This document shows positions 1 to 6,963 of a stretch of 7,133 nucleotides of DNA, piece by piece. The notes beneath the pieces are model-generated. The model had not been told where the DNA came from and did not search any database. It was given only the letters and a program-made list of their open reading frames with translations. The position numbers and the translations under genes were made by a program. The stretch spans positions 3,478 through 10,610 of the forward strand of contig DFWO01000071.1 in assembly GCA_002380945.1 (NCBI GenBank), read 5' to 3'. Numbering within the stretch: position 1 is the first letter of the stretch; every line of letters begins with the position of its first letter. This DNA comes from Methylococcaceae bacterium UBA4132. GTDB taxonomy: Bacteria; Pseudomonadota; Gammaproteobacteria; Methylococcales; Methylomonadaceae.

Positions 1-1
1 G

Positions 2-2476
2 CAGTTTAAAGACGTATTTTTAGGACGTGAAGTGCGTGATTTTAACCGCGCTGCTACTAGCCAACGTTGTGTGCGGGCGGGTGGCAAACACAACGACTTA
101 GAAAACGTTGGCTACACCGCTCGGCATCATACGTTTTTTGAAATGCTCGGTAATTTCAGCTTTGGAGATTATTTCAAAAAAGAGGCAATCCATTATGCGT
201 GGGATTTTTTAACCAAAGAGTTAGAAATTCCTGCCGAAAAATTATGGGTCACGGTGTTTGAAGAAGATGCAGAAGCCGAAGCGATTTGGCTGGAAGATGT
301 GGGCATAGATAAAAACCGTTTTTCTAAAATCGGCGCGAAAGACAACTTTTGGTCGATGGGTGATACTGGTCCTTGCGGACCTTGCACAGAAATATTTTAT
401 GATCACGGCGAACATATCGCAGGCGGTCCTCCAGGTTCACCCGATGAAGATGGCGACCGTTACATCGAAGTCTGGAATTTAGTATTCATGCAGTATGACC
501 GTGCGGTGGATGGCACATTAACACCATTACCAAAGCCGTCCGTCGATACAGGCATGGGTTTAGAGCGTATCGCCGCTGTATCACAAGGTGTACACAGCAA
601 TTATGAAATTGATTTATTTCAAAAATTACTGACAGCGGCGGCGCGTTTAGCTAACACCACTGACTTAAATCAAAGCTCATTGCGCGTGATTGCCGACCAC
701 ATTCGTTCCTGTGCGTTTTTAATTGCCGATGGTGTCATGCCATCTAACGAAGGACGTGGCTATGTATTACGCCGTATTATTCGCCGTGCGATTCGTCACG
801 GCTACCGTTTAGGCATCAACGATATTTTCTTTTATCAATTAGTCGCGCCTTTGGTTGAAGAAATGGGCGAGGCATTCCCCGAACTCAAAGCCAATCAAGC
901 CCAAGTTGAGCGCGTATTACAAAAAGAAGAACAACGTTTTGCTGAAACCTTAGGGCAGGGCATGAAAATCCTTGAAGCCTGTGTTGCTAAACTACATGGC
1001 ACGGTAATTTCAGGCGATGTGGTGTTTCAACTTTATGACACCTACGGTTTCCCGGTTGATTTAACCGCTGATTTTGCCCGCGAAAATAATCTCACCATCG
1101 ACCACGCAGGTTTTGAAATCGCCATGAACGCGCAACGCGATAGAGCGCGTTCAGCCAGCAGTTTTGGCGGCGATTATCACCAAGATATTAAGCTAGACAG
1201 CCAAACTGAATTTACAGGTTACGACCACCTAGACGACACCGCGCACATTGTCGCGCTGTATCAACAAGGACAAGCCGTTGACCACTTAAATGCTGGTGAA
1301 GAAGGCTTAGTTGTTTTGGACAAAACGCCATTTTATGCAGAATCTGGTGGTCAAGTGGGCGATAGCGGACAGATTGTCGTTGCTGGTGCAGTGTTTGAAG
1401 TGACCGACACGCAAAAACAAGGCGGTTCGTTATTTCTGCACAAAGGCAAGATGTTGTCAGGCACTTTGAGCGCGGGACAAACCGCCTTAGCCACCGTCAA
1501 CCAGCTTGAGCGCAAAGCTACTGAATTAAACCATTCAGCCACCCATTTATTACACGCCGCGTTGAGGCAAACTTTAGGCGACCACGTTACCCAAAAAGGT
1601 TCATTAGTGAATCCAGAGCGGCTACGTTTTGACTTCTCGCATTTTGAACCTGTTATGCCTGAACAAATCGCGGTTTTAGAGCGATTAGTCAATGAACAAA
1701 TCCGCTTAAATAATCCTGTTTCTGCGCAAATCATGGCAAAAGATGACGCGGTAAAAGCAGGGGCAATGGCATTGTTCGGCGAAAAATATGGTGCGGAAGT
1801 ACGCGTGTTAAAAATCGGTGAATTCTCAACTGAACTCTGTGGCGGTACGCACGTTGAACGGGCAGGGAATATAGGCTGTTTCAAAATTATCAGCGAAACA
1901 GGCGTTGCCGCAGGTGTTAGACGTATCGAAGCGGTAACAGGTCAAGGTTGTATTGACTGGTTAGCCGATCGTGATACTGCGTTGACGCACATCGCCAGCC
2001 TACTGAAAAGCCCAACCGACAAAGCGGCAGAAAAAGTGGAACACCTGCTAGAAAAAAACCGCAGCCTAGAAAAACAACTCGAACGCCTGACCGCAAAACT
2101 TGCCAGTGCGGCAGGTAATGAATTGTTAGCGCAAGCGGTTGAAATCAATGGCGTGAAAGTCCTTGCCGTTAAACTGAGTGACGTTGCCGCTTCATCATTG
2201 CGCGATATGGCAGACCAATTAAAAAATAAACTCGGCAGTTGCGTGATTGTGTTGGCTGTCGTTGAAGGCGATAAAGTCAGCTTGGTTGCAGGTGTCTCTA
2301 AAGATACGATGGGCAAAGTCAAAGCGGGTGAATTAGTGAACTTTGTCGCTACGCAAGTCGGCGGTAAAGGCGGCGGCAAACCTGATTTAGCGCAAGCGGG
2401 TGGTACGAATCCTGCGGCGTTAGCAGGTGCATTGGCGGGTGTGACGGGTTGGATTAAATCTCAATTAGAAGTGTAA
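2..2476 (+). CDS. alaS: Alanine--tRNA ligase, 5'-truncated by the window edge
   Basis: Cytoplasmic class II synthetase that charges tRNA-Ala with alanine and hydrolyses mischarged Ser/Gly-tRNA-Ala. The frame is open from base 2 (QFKDVFLGRE...), matching E. coli AlaRS from about residue 46, so roughly 45 N-terminal residues lie outside the window. The GTG at 32 is an internal Val codon, not the start. 824 codons are visible, so the full protein should be near 870 aa, normal for the family. Seen in order: motif 2 region TFFEMLGNFSFGDYF (from 131); motif 3 GMGLERIAAV (from 551); editing-domain zinc ligands HSATH (1532-1546) and CGGTH (1838-1852); a charged probable coiled coil (about 2019-2112); and the glycine-rich C-Ala signature GGKGGGKPDLAQAGGT (from 2360). 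No frameshift or missing key residue is visible. The stop TAA is followed three bases later by a small ORF. Assignment is essentially certain. Confidence 0.98.
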   Translation, partial: QFKDVFLGREVRDFNRAATSQRCVRAGGKHNDLENVGYTARHHTFFEMLGNFSFGDYFKKEAIHYAWDFLTKELEIPAEKLWVTVFEEDAEAEAIWLEDVGIDKNRFSKIGAKDNFWSMGDTGPCGPCTEIFYDHGEHIAGGPPGSPDEDGDRYIEVWNLVFMQYDRAVDGTLTPLPKPSVDTGMGLERIAAVSQGVHSNYEIDLFQKLLTAAARLANTTDLNQSSLRVIADHIRSCAFLIADGVMPSNEGRGYVLRRIIRRAIRHGYRLGINDIFFYQLVAPLVEEMGEAFPELKANQAQVERVLQKEEQRFAETLGQGMKILEACVAKLHGTVISGDVVFQLYDTYGFPVDLTADFARENNLTIDHAGFEIAMNAQRDRARSASSFGGDYHQDIKLDSQTEFTGYDHLDDTAHIVALYQQGQAVDHLNAGEEGLVVLDKTPFYAESGGQVGDSGQIVVAGAVFEVTDTQKQGGSLFLHKGKMLSGTLSAGQTALATVNQLERKATELNHSATHLLHAALRQTLGDHVTQKGSLVNPERLRFDFSHFEPVMPEQIAVLERLVNEQIRLNNPVSAQIMAKDDAVKAGAMALFGEKYGAEVRVLKIGEFSTELCGGTHVERAGNIGCFKIISETGVAAGVRRIEAVTGQGCIDWLADRDTALTHIASLLKSPTDKAAEKVEHLLEKNRSLEKQLERLTAKLASAAGNELLAQAVEINGVKVLAVKLSDVAASSLRDMADQLKNKLGSCVIVLAVVEGDKVSLVAGVSKDTMGKVKAGELVNFVATQVGGKGGGKPDLAQAGGTNPAALAGALAGVTGWIKSQLEV

Positions 2477-2479
2477 AAA

Positions 2480-2725
2480 ATGAAAATACAATACGTTGTA
2501 AAAACAGGAAAAAATGCAGGTCTTACTTATGAACCACATCTCCATAAAAATGGTAAATATGTAGTTAGTAAAACTAGATTTGAATCCGATTATATTTATG
2601 TAGATAACTTCGATGAAATAATCCAGCATCTCGATTTGGGTTACAAAGTGAGAGTTAGTTGTCCAATAATAAAAAATAGTCCAAGCTTGGTTATAAAGAA
2701 ATCACTTGAAATAACTAAGATGTGA
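2480..2725 (+). CDS. Small hypothetical protein, 81 aa
   Basis: I do not recognise this protein. It starts three bases after the alaS stop, so it could be co-transcribed with, or translationally coupled to, alaS. A weak Shine-Dalgarno-like AGAAG (2467-2471) lies inside the alaS 3' end, 8 bases before the ATG. The product is basic, with an N-terminal MKIQYVVKTGKNAG segment, a tyrosine-rich middle (SDYIYVDNFDEII) and a short hydrophobic stretch near VSCPIIKNSPSLVI. No signal peptide, membrane helix, cysteine cluster or catalytic motif is evident. Codons are far richer in A/T than in alaS, which suggests a different origin or weak selection. The alternating hydrophobic pattern could suit a small beta-rich fold, but that is only inference. 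It may be a cargo gene inserted between alaS and lysC. That it is a real gene is likely but not proven: it has an intact frame and tight spacing, with no known homologue. Confidence 0.55.
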   Translation: MKIQYVVKTGKNAGLTYEPHLHKNGKYVVSKTRFESDYIYVDNFDEIIQHLDLGYKVRVSCPIIKNSPSLVIKKSLEITKM

Positions 2726-2745
2726 TTGCGCCTAAATTTTCATCT

Positions 2746-2767
2746 TTCCCACGCTCTGGCGTGGGAA
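2746..2767. repeat. Perfect palindromic hairpin, REP-like
   Basis: TTCCCACGC (2746-2754), a four-base TCTG loop and GCGTGGGAA (2759-2767) form an uninterrupted 9-bp stem 20 bases after the stop of the small ORF. No T-run follows on the plus strand, so it is not a classic rho-independent terminator, although it could stabilise a 3' end. GC-rich palindromes of this kind (CCCACGC...GCGTGGG) are, to my recollection, dispersed intergenic repeats in various proteobacteria; copy number in this genome cannot be judged from one window. Confidence 0.6.
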
Positions 2768-2796
2768 TATCCAGCAAGTAGCCCAGAAATTTAAAG

Positions 2797-2826
2797 TTGG
2801 GTTGCGGCTTTTTGGCAATCTAATAT
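2797..2826 (+). promoter_or_regulatory. Weak candidate sigma70 promoter for lysC
   Basis: TTGGGT (2797-2802) and TAATAT (2821-2826) are separated by 18 bases and roughly resemble -35 and -10 boxes. A second -10-like TATAAC lies at 2832-2837. The match is modest, and the region is AT-rich enough to give such hits by chance. A start near 2833 would leave a leader of about 190 bases before lysC. Confidence 0.25.
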
Positions 2827-3021
2827 AGGAGTATAACGGAATCTGGAACTTTTCTCCGAGATACAACGGTTCTTATACTGTTCCATGTGGGTTACTTCTG
2901 TATGACAAGTTTCCTATCTGTATCACGCCTTCCACATGCTGATAATGGTTTAACAAATCGCAAAAACCTTTTACCATAGCTAATCCAAAGAGCATCTTTA
3001 ATAATTACAACAGGTTTAAGA

Positions 3022-4242
3022 ATGGCACTTTATGTCTATAAATTTGGCGGCACGTCGGTCGGTAATATCGAACGCATTAAAGCCGTCGCTGAAAAAGTAA
3101 AAAAAGCTCATGAGTTGGGCGATCAGATTGTAGTCGTTTTGTCGGCGATGAGCGGCGAAACGAACCGTTTAATTGGTTTGGCAAAAGAAATGCAGGCGCA
3201 TCCTACGGAACGGGAATTGGATGTGTTAATTTCTACGGGTGAGCAGGTAACTGTGGCGTTATTGAGTATGGCGTTGCATGAGTTAGGTTGTGCGGCGTGT
3301 TCTTATACGGGCAGTCAAGTCAAAATTTTAACCGATAGTAGTTATACGAAAGCACGAATTCGTAAAATTGATGATGAGCGCATTCATGCCGATTTGAATG
3401 CAGGTAAAATTATCGTGGTAGCAGGGTTTCAAGGTGTTGATGAGCAGGGTAATATCACTACCTTGGGGCGTGGCGGTTCAGATACCACGGCTGTTGCGTT
3501 AGCCGCTGCATTAAAAGCAGACGAATGTCATATTTATACTGATGTCGATGGTGTTTATACCACTGATCCTAGAGTCGAACCTAAAGCTCGTCGTTTGAAT
3601 AGAATCACGTTTGAAGAAATGCTGGAAATGGCGAGTTTAGGTTCAAAAGTTTTACAGATTAGATCGGTCGAATTTGCAGGCAAGTATAACGTCAAATTGC
3701 GTGTACTCTCTTCTTTTGCGGAAGGTAACGGTACGCTTATTACTTACGAGGAATCACAAATGGAAAGTGCTTTAATTTCTGGCATTGCGTTTAATAGAGA
3801 CGAAGCAAAATTAACGATTACGGGTGTGCCAGATTTACCAGGTGTGGCGTTTAAAATCTTAGGGCCGATTGCTGAAGCTAATATCGAAGTGGATATGATT
3901 GTGCAGAATATTGCCGATGATGCCACCACGGATTTTACGTTTACGGTGCATCGTAATGATTACCAACGAGCTAAAGCATCATTGGAACAAACGTGTGTTG
4001 CGTTAGGCGCGAGAAAAGTGACGGGCGATGATAATATTGTTAAGGTGTCTATTGTCGGTGTGGGTATGCGTTCACATGCAGGCATTGCTAGCACCATGTT
4101 TCAAACGCTCGCTGCCGAAGGTATTAATATTCAAATGATTTCTACCTCAGAAATTAAAATTTCGGTGGTGATTGATGAGAAATATTTGGAACTTGCGGTA
4201 AGAGCATTACACGCGGCATTTAAATTAGAGCAGGGCAGTTAA
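3022..4242 (+). CDS. lysC: Aspartate kinase, class II with two ACT domains
   Basis: Phosphorylates aspartate to aspartyl-4-phosphate, the first step toward lysine, threonine, methionine and diaminopimelate, in the cytoplasm. The 406-aa length fits the Pseudomonas/Corynebacterium type of monofunctional aspartokinase, not the longer E. coli LysC or the ThrA/MetL fusions. Seen: the N-terminal KFGGTSVG nucleotide-binding motif (residues 7-14); STGEQVT (71-77); GRGGSDTTAVALAAAL (149-164); TDVDGVYTTDPR (173-184); then two ACT regulatory domains (about 263-340 and 341-406) with the typical VGVGMRSHAG and ISTSEIKISV segments. The family is usually feedback-inhibited by lysine plus threonine; this is inferred. 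ATG 3022 places KFGGTSVG at the expected distance; the AGG at 3012-3014 is a weak ribosome-binding site. An internal start at 3760 (Met247) has a much better one. In many gammaproteobacteria csrA follows lysC; here a PilU-type gene does, after 63 bases. Confidence 0.97.
   Translation: MALYVYKFGGTSVGNIERIKAVAEKVKKAHELGDQIVVVLSAMSGETNRLIGLAKEMQAHPTERELDVLISTGEQVTVALLSMALHELGCAACSYTGSQVKILTDSSYTKARIRKIDDERIHADLNAGKIIVVAGFQGVDEQGNITTLGRGGSDTTAVALAAALKADECHIYTDVDGVYTTDPRVEPKARRLNRITFEEMLEMASLGSKVLQIRSVEFAGKYNVKLRVLSSFAEGNGTLITYEESQMESALISGIAFNRDEAKLTITGVPDLPGVAFKILGPIAEANIEVDMIVQNIADDATTDFTFTVHRNDYQRAKASLEQTCVALGARKVTGDDNIVKVSIVGVGMRSHAGIASTMFQTLAAEGINIQMISTSEIKISVVIDEKYLELAVRALHAAFKLEQGS
3748..3762 (+). 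promoter_or_regulatory. Internal ribosome-binding site and start for an aspartokinase beta subunit
   Basis: GAGGA (3748-3752) lies 7 bases before an in-frame ATG (3760-3762, Met247 of LysC). Translation from here would give a 160-aa protein, MESALISGIAF..., consisting of the two ACT domains. In Corynebacterium glutamicum and Bacillus subtilis the lysC gene makes an alpha subunit and, from an internal in-frame start, a beta regulatory subunit. The C. glutamicum beta subunit begins at the equivalent place (MEEAVLTGVA). The internal signal is closer to consensus than that of the full-length start. Use in this organism is inferred, not shown. Confidence 0.65.
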
Positions 4243-4305
4243 CTTTAAATTGCCGCCATCTCAATGAGTTGCACATATTAATCACGCTACACAAAGGGAA
4301 CGCTA

Positions 4306-5445
4306 ATGGAAAAACATGAGGCAATGTCCTTAATCATTAAGTTGCTTAAATTAATGCTGGAAAAGGAAGGGTCTGATTTATTTATTACGGCGGGTTTTCC
4401 CCCAGCCGTAAAAATTAAGGGCAGAATGATACCTGTGATGAAACAAGTGTTATCGCCTAACGATTCTAAAGCACTCACGCAGTGCATTATGAATGATAAG
4501 CAGCTCAAGGAATTTGAATCGACTCAGGAATGCAATTTTGCTATTGCACCACCTGGTGTAGGACGTTTTCGTGTTAATGCCTTTGTACAGCAAGGTTACC
4601 AAGGTTTGGTGATGCGGGTGATTGCCGCTGAAATACCTAATTTTGATAAATTAGGACTGCCCGTCGTTTTAAAAGACGTGATGATGGCAAAAAATGGCTT
4701 AATTATCATGGTAGGCGGCACGGGTTCGGGTAAATCAACTTCGATGGCGGCGATGATAGATCACCGCAATGAAAATAGTTATGGGCATATTATTACCATT
4801 GAAGACCCTATCGAGTATGTACATCCACATAAAAATTGTGTGATGATGCAACGAGAAATTGGCGTTGATACTAAAAGTTGGGAGATTGCGTTGCATAATA
4901 CCTTGCGTCAAGCTCCAGATGTCATTGTGCTAGGGGAAATTCGCGATGCGGAAATTATGAATTTTGGACTTGAATTTGCGCAAACAGGGCATTTAGCAAT
5001 GGCGACATTGCACGCCAATAATGCTAATCAGGCGATTGATCGAATATTGGGATTTTTTCCAATAGAGAAACACGCCAAATTGATGCAAGATATTTCTGTC
5101 AACTTACGCGCTATCATTTCGCAACGATTGGTTAGAACGGTTGATGGCGAACGGTGTGCGGCAATTGAAATTTTATTAAACACACCATTGATTTCTGATT
5201 TGATCGCTAAAGGCGAGGCATCGAGTATTAAACCAATTATGAAAAAATCGCGTGAATTGGGTATGCAGACTTTCGATCAAGCCTTATTTGATTTATATCA
5301 TCGAGGTCAGATAAGTTACGAAGAAGCGTTAAGAAATGCCGATTCTACTAACGAATTACGTTTACAAATCAAGTTAGCCGAAGGCGGAGATTTAGGGCAG
5401 GGGACACTCGCACTACAAGAAAAAAATGAGGACGATGAACCATAA
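4306..5445 (+). CDS. pilU: PilU-type type IV pilus retraction ATPase
   Basis: Hexameric AAA+-like ATPase of the PilT/VirB11 family, acting on the cytoplasmic side of the inner membrane at the base of the type IV pilus; PilU works with PilT in retraction and twitching. At 379 aa it matches PilU length. Seen: N-terminal PAS-like domain (about 8-107) with GSDLFITAG and the GRFRVNAF strand; Walker A GGTGSGKST (137-145); Asp box IITIEDPIEY (162-171, Glu166); Walker B DVIVLGEIRD (205-214, Glu211); His box TGHLAMATLHANNA (227-240, His229 and His236). The PilT C-terminal AIRNLIRE motif is replaced by LISDLIAKGE, followed by IKPIMKKSRELGMQTFDQAL, as in PilU. An acidic tail ends in EDDEP. ATG 4306 has a good ribosome-binding site, AAGGGA (4294-4299). 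The next gene is a paralogue 59 bases downstream. Lysine/threonine pathway genes are unusual neighbours for pilU, which often sits next to pilT. Confidence 0.9.
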   Translation: MEKHEAMSLIIKLLKLMLEKEGSDLFITAGFPPAVKIKGRMIPVMKQVLSPNDSKALTQCIMNDKQLKEFESTQECNFAIAPPGVGRFRVNAFVQQGYQGLVMRVIAAEIPNFDKLGLPVVLKDVMMAKNGLIIMVGGTGSGKSTSMAAMIDHRNENSYGHIITIEDPIEYVHPHKNCVMMQREIGVDTKSWEIALHNTLRQAPDVIVLGEIRDAEIMNFGLEFAQTGHLAMATLHANNANQAIDRILGFFPIEKHAKLMQDISVNLRAIISQRLVRTVDGERCAAIEILLNTPLISDLIAKGEASSIKPIMKKSRELGMQTFDQALFDLYHRGQISYEEALRNADSTNELRLQIKLAEGGDLGQGTLALQEKNEDDEP

Positions 5446-5504
5446 AAAACGCTATACAAATATAACCTTAAAAATTATTTTCACTCAGTATTTCTCTATT
5501 CATT

Positions 5505-6953
5505 ATGTCTAAGCCCGTTAGTACCATAGATTTAAAACCCTATCTAAAATTACTGTTAGAAAAAAAGGCTGATAATCTGTCTTTAAAGGTAGGCTCACCA
5601 ATAATGTTATGTTTATCTGGCGAAAATAAACCGTTAGGTAAAGCCGAGCTAACTGATTCGATGACTGATCAAATTGCTTTTAGTCTGCTCACTGAAAAGC
5701 AAAAAGGTACTTTGATTAGTTTGAATAAATTAACCATTGATTACGTTACGCCTGATAGCGATTATTTTAACGTGCATATTGAAGTAGAGGAGAATGGTTT
5801 ATCGTTATTAATCAGACCTTGCACTAGCGATGAAATCCAGTCTGTTAAAGATAACAAGCCGATTGAAGTGTTAGGTAAGGCTCCGACAGGTGATTTAAAT
5901 ATCATGCCTTATTTGAAAAAAATAATTGAACTAGGTGCATCTGATTTGTTTTTAACAGTTGATTCACCTATTAAAGCCAAAGTATTTGGCAAAGTGCTTA
6001 AATTAGATGACTTTTTGCTAACACCTGAGTTAACAAAATCAGCTACGTTAGGCATTATGACTCAAGAGCAGATTGATGAGTTTCAAGCAAATAAAGACTT
6101 AGACTTTGCTATCGCTATGCCTGATGGGAGTGCGCGTTTTCGAGCTAATGCGTTTTATCAACGCAAAACCATTGGTTTAGTTATGCGGTTAATTCCATCC
6201 ATTATTCCTACCGCTGAAGAATTAGGTCTACCTGAAATTTTGTTAGAACTTATCATGGCAAAGCGCGGTTTATTGTTAATGGTAGGTAGTACAGGCTCTG
6301 GTAAATCAACAACCTTAGCGGCGATGATTAATCATCGTAATACCCACTCAGCAGGGCATATTTTAACCATTGAAGACCCTGTAGAATTTTCACATCCCAA
6401 CATAAAATCCATTATGAATCAACGAGAAGTCGGCGTTGATACTGCTTCTTATGCAAGAGCATTAAAAGCCAGTTTGCGTGAAGCTCCTGACGTTATTTTA
6501 ATCGGTGAAATTCGTGATAGAGAAACAATAGAAGCGGCATTAGAGCTAGCCAATACAGGGCATTTATGTATTTCAACACTACACGCAAATAATGCCAACC
6601 AAGCGATGGAACGTATTATTAATATGTTTCCTCATGTTCAACATCGGCAATTATTCATGGATATTGCCACCAACTTAAAAGCAGTTGTTTCTCAACGCCT
6701 AATTCCAGATTTGCAAGGAAAGCGTTGTGCAGCGATTGAAATCATGATTAACACACCACATGTATCGAGTTTAATTTTAAAAGGTGAACTTAATGAAATT
6801 AAAGAAGCAATGAAAAGCAGTGGAAGCAAAGGTATGAAAACATTTGATGATGCGTTACATGATCTCTACAAATCAGGACATATCAGTATGGACGAAGCAT
6901 TAAAAAATGCTGACTCACGCAATGATTTAGAAGCCAAACTTACATTTGGTTAA
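5505..6953 (+). CDS. PilU/PilT-family ATPase with a duplicated N-terminal domain
   Basis: Second retraction-type ATPase, 482 aa, about 100 residues longer than usual PilT/PilU. Residues about 10-106 form an extra, degenerate copy of the PAS-like N-terminal domain. Residues 10-33 and 133-156 align without gaps, with 12 of 24 identical (PYLK...E..A..L.L.V.SPI). The normal N-domain is about 131-230 (GASDLFLTV, ARFRANAF). The ATPase core is complete: Walker A GSTGSGKST (261-269), Asp box ILTIEDPVEF (286-295), Walker B DVILIGEIRD (329-338, Glu335), His box TGHLCISTLHANNA (351-364). The C-terminal segment HVSSLILKGELNEIKEAMK replaces PilT's AIRNLIRE, so it belongs nearer PilU. ATG 5505 lacks a clear ribosome-binding site; the gap before it is AT-rich. 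Translation could be weak, leaderless-like or coupled to the previous gene. With the extra domain it may cap or modify a PilT/PilU hexamer (inference). ATPase family assignment is firm; the specific role is unknown. Confidence 0.9.
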   Translation: MSKPVSTIDLKPYLKLLLEKKADNLSLKVGSPIMLCLSGENKPLGKAELTDSMTDQIAFSLLTEKQKGTLISLNKLTIDYVTPDSDYFNVHIEVEENGLSLLIRPCTSDEIQSVKDNKPIEVLGKAPTGDLNIMPYLKKIIELGASDLFLTVDSPIKAKVFGKVLKLDDFLLTPELTKSATLGIMTQEQIDEFQANKDLDFAIAMPDGSARFRANAFYQRKTIGLVMRLIPSIIPTAEELGLPEILLELIMAKRGLLLMVGSTGSGKSTTLAAMINHRNTHSAGHILTIEDPVEFSHPNIKSIMNQREVGVDTASYARALKASLREAPDVILIGEIRDRETIEAALELANTGHLCISTLHANNANQAMERIINMFPHVQHRQLFMDIATNLKAVVSQRLIPDLQGKRCAAIEIMINTPHVSSLILKGELNEIKEAMKSSGSKGMKTFDDALHDLYKSGHISMDEALKNADSRNDLEAKLTFG

Positions 6954-6963
6954 ATTTATGAGC

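Larger units (their letters stand above)
2726..3021. other. Intergenic region between the small ORF and lysC
   Basis: This stretch of just under 300 bases has no convincing ORF on either strand. It holds the perfect palindrome at 2746-2767, a weak sigma70-like candidate at 2797-2826 and several short imperfect repeats. AGTATAA (2830-2836) is complementary to TTATACT (2873-2879), with GAAC (2846-2849) complementary to GTTC (2869-2872) inside it, so a bulged stem could form. CATGTGG (2884-2890) is complementary to CCACATG (2932-2938). TCTGTATGAC (2897-2906) recurs with one change at 2917-2926. It would form a leader of roughly 190 bases if lysC is transcribed from the candidate promoter. I could not match it to a lysine riboswitch or another known leader. 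Confidence 0.5.

Noticed and set aside
32..34. GTG at 32 as the alaS start codon
   Set aside because: The frame stays open to base 2, and the residues before it (QFKDVFLGRE) match conserved AlaRS sequence, so the gene simply begins outside the window.
1351..1884. 177-codon reverse-strand ORF within alaS
   Set aside because: It lies opposite highly conserved AlaRS coding sequence, has no recognisable domain and looks like a codon-bias shadow. The same holds for other reverse frames at 193-387, 1942-2379, 3744-3929 and 4287-4508.
2746..2767. Hairpin as a rho-independent terminator of the alaS transcript
   Set aside because: No T-run follows the stem on the plus strand; a dispersed palindromic repeat fits better.
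2726..3021. Lysine riboswitch upstream of lysC
   Set aside because: The conserved core elements of the lysine riboswitch could not be found, and class II gammaproteobacterial lysC genes generally lack it.
4269..4281. Promoter before the first pilU gene
   Set aside because: TTGCAC and TATTAA are present, but their spacing and pairing with other boxes do not fit a sigma70 promoter; read-through from lysC cannot be excluded.
5453..5466. TATACA/TATAAC as -10 boxes of a promoter for the second pil gene
   Set aside because: No acceptable -35 box lies at the right distance, and such boxes are common by chance in this AT-rich gap.
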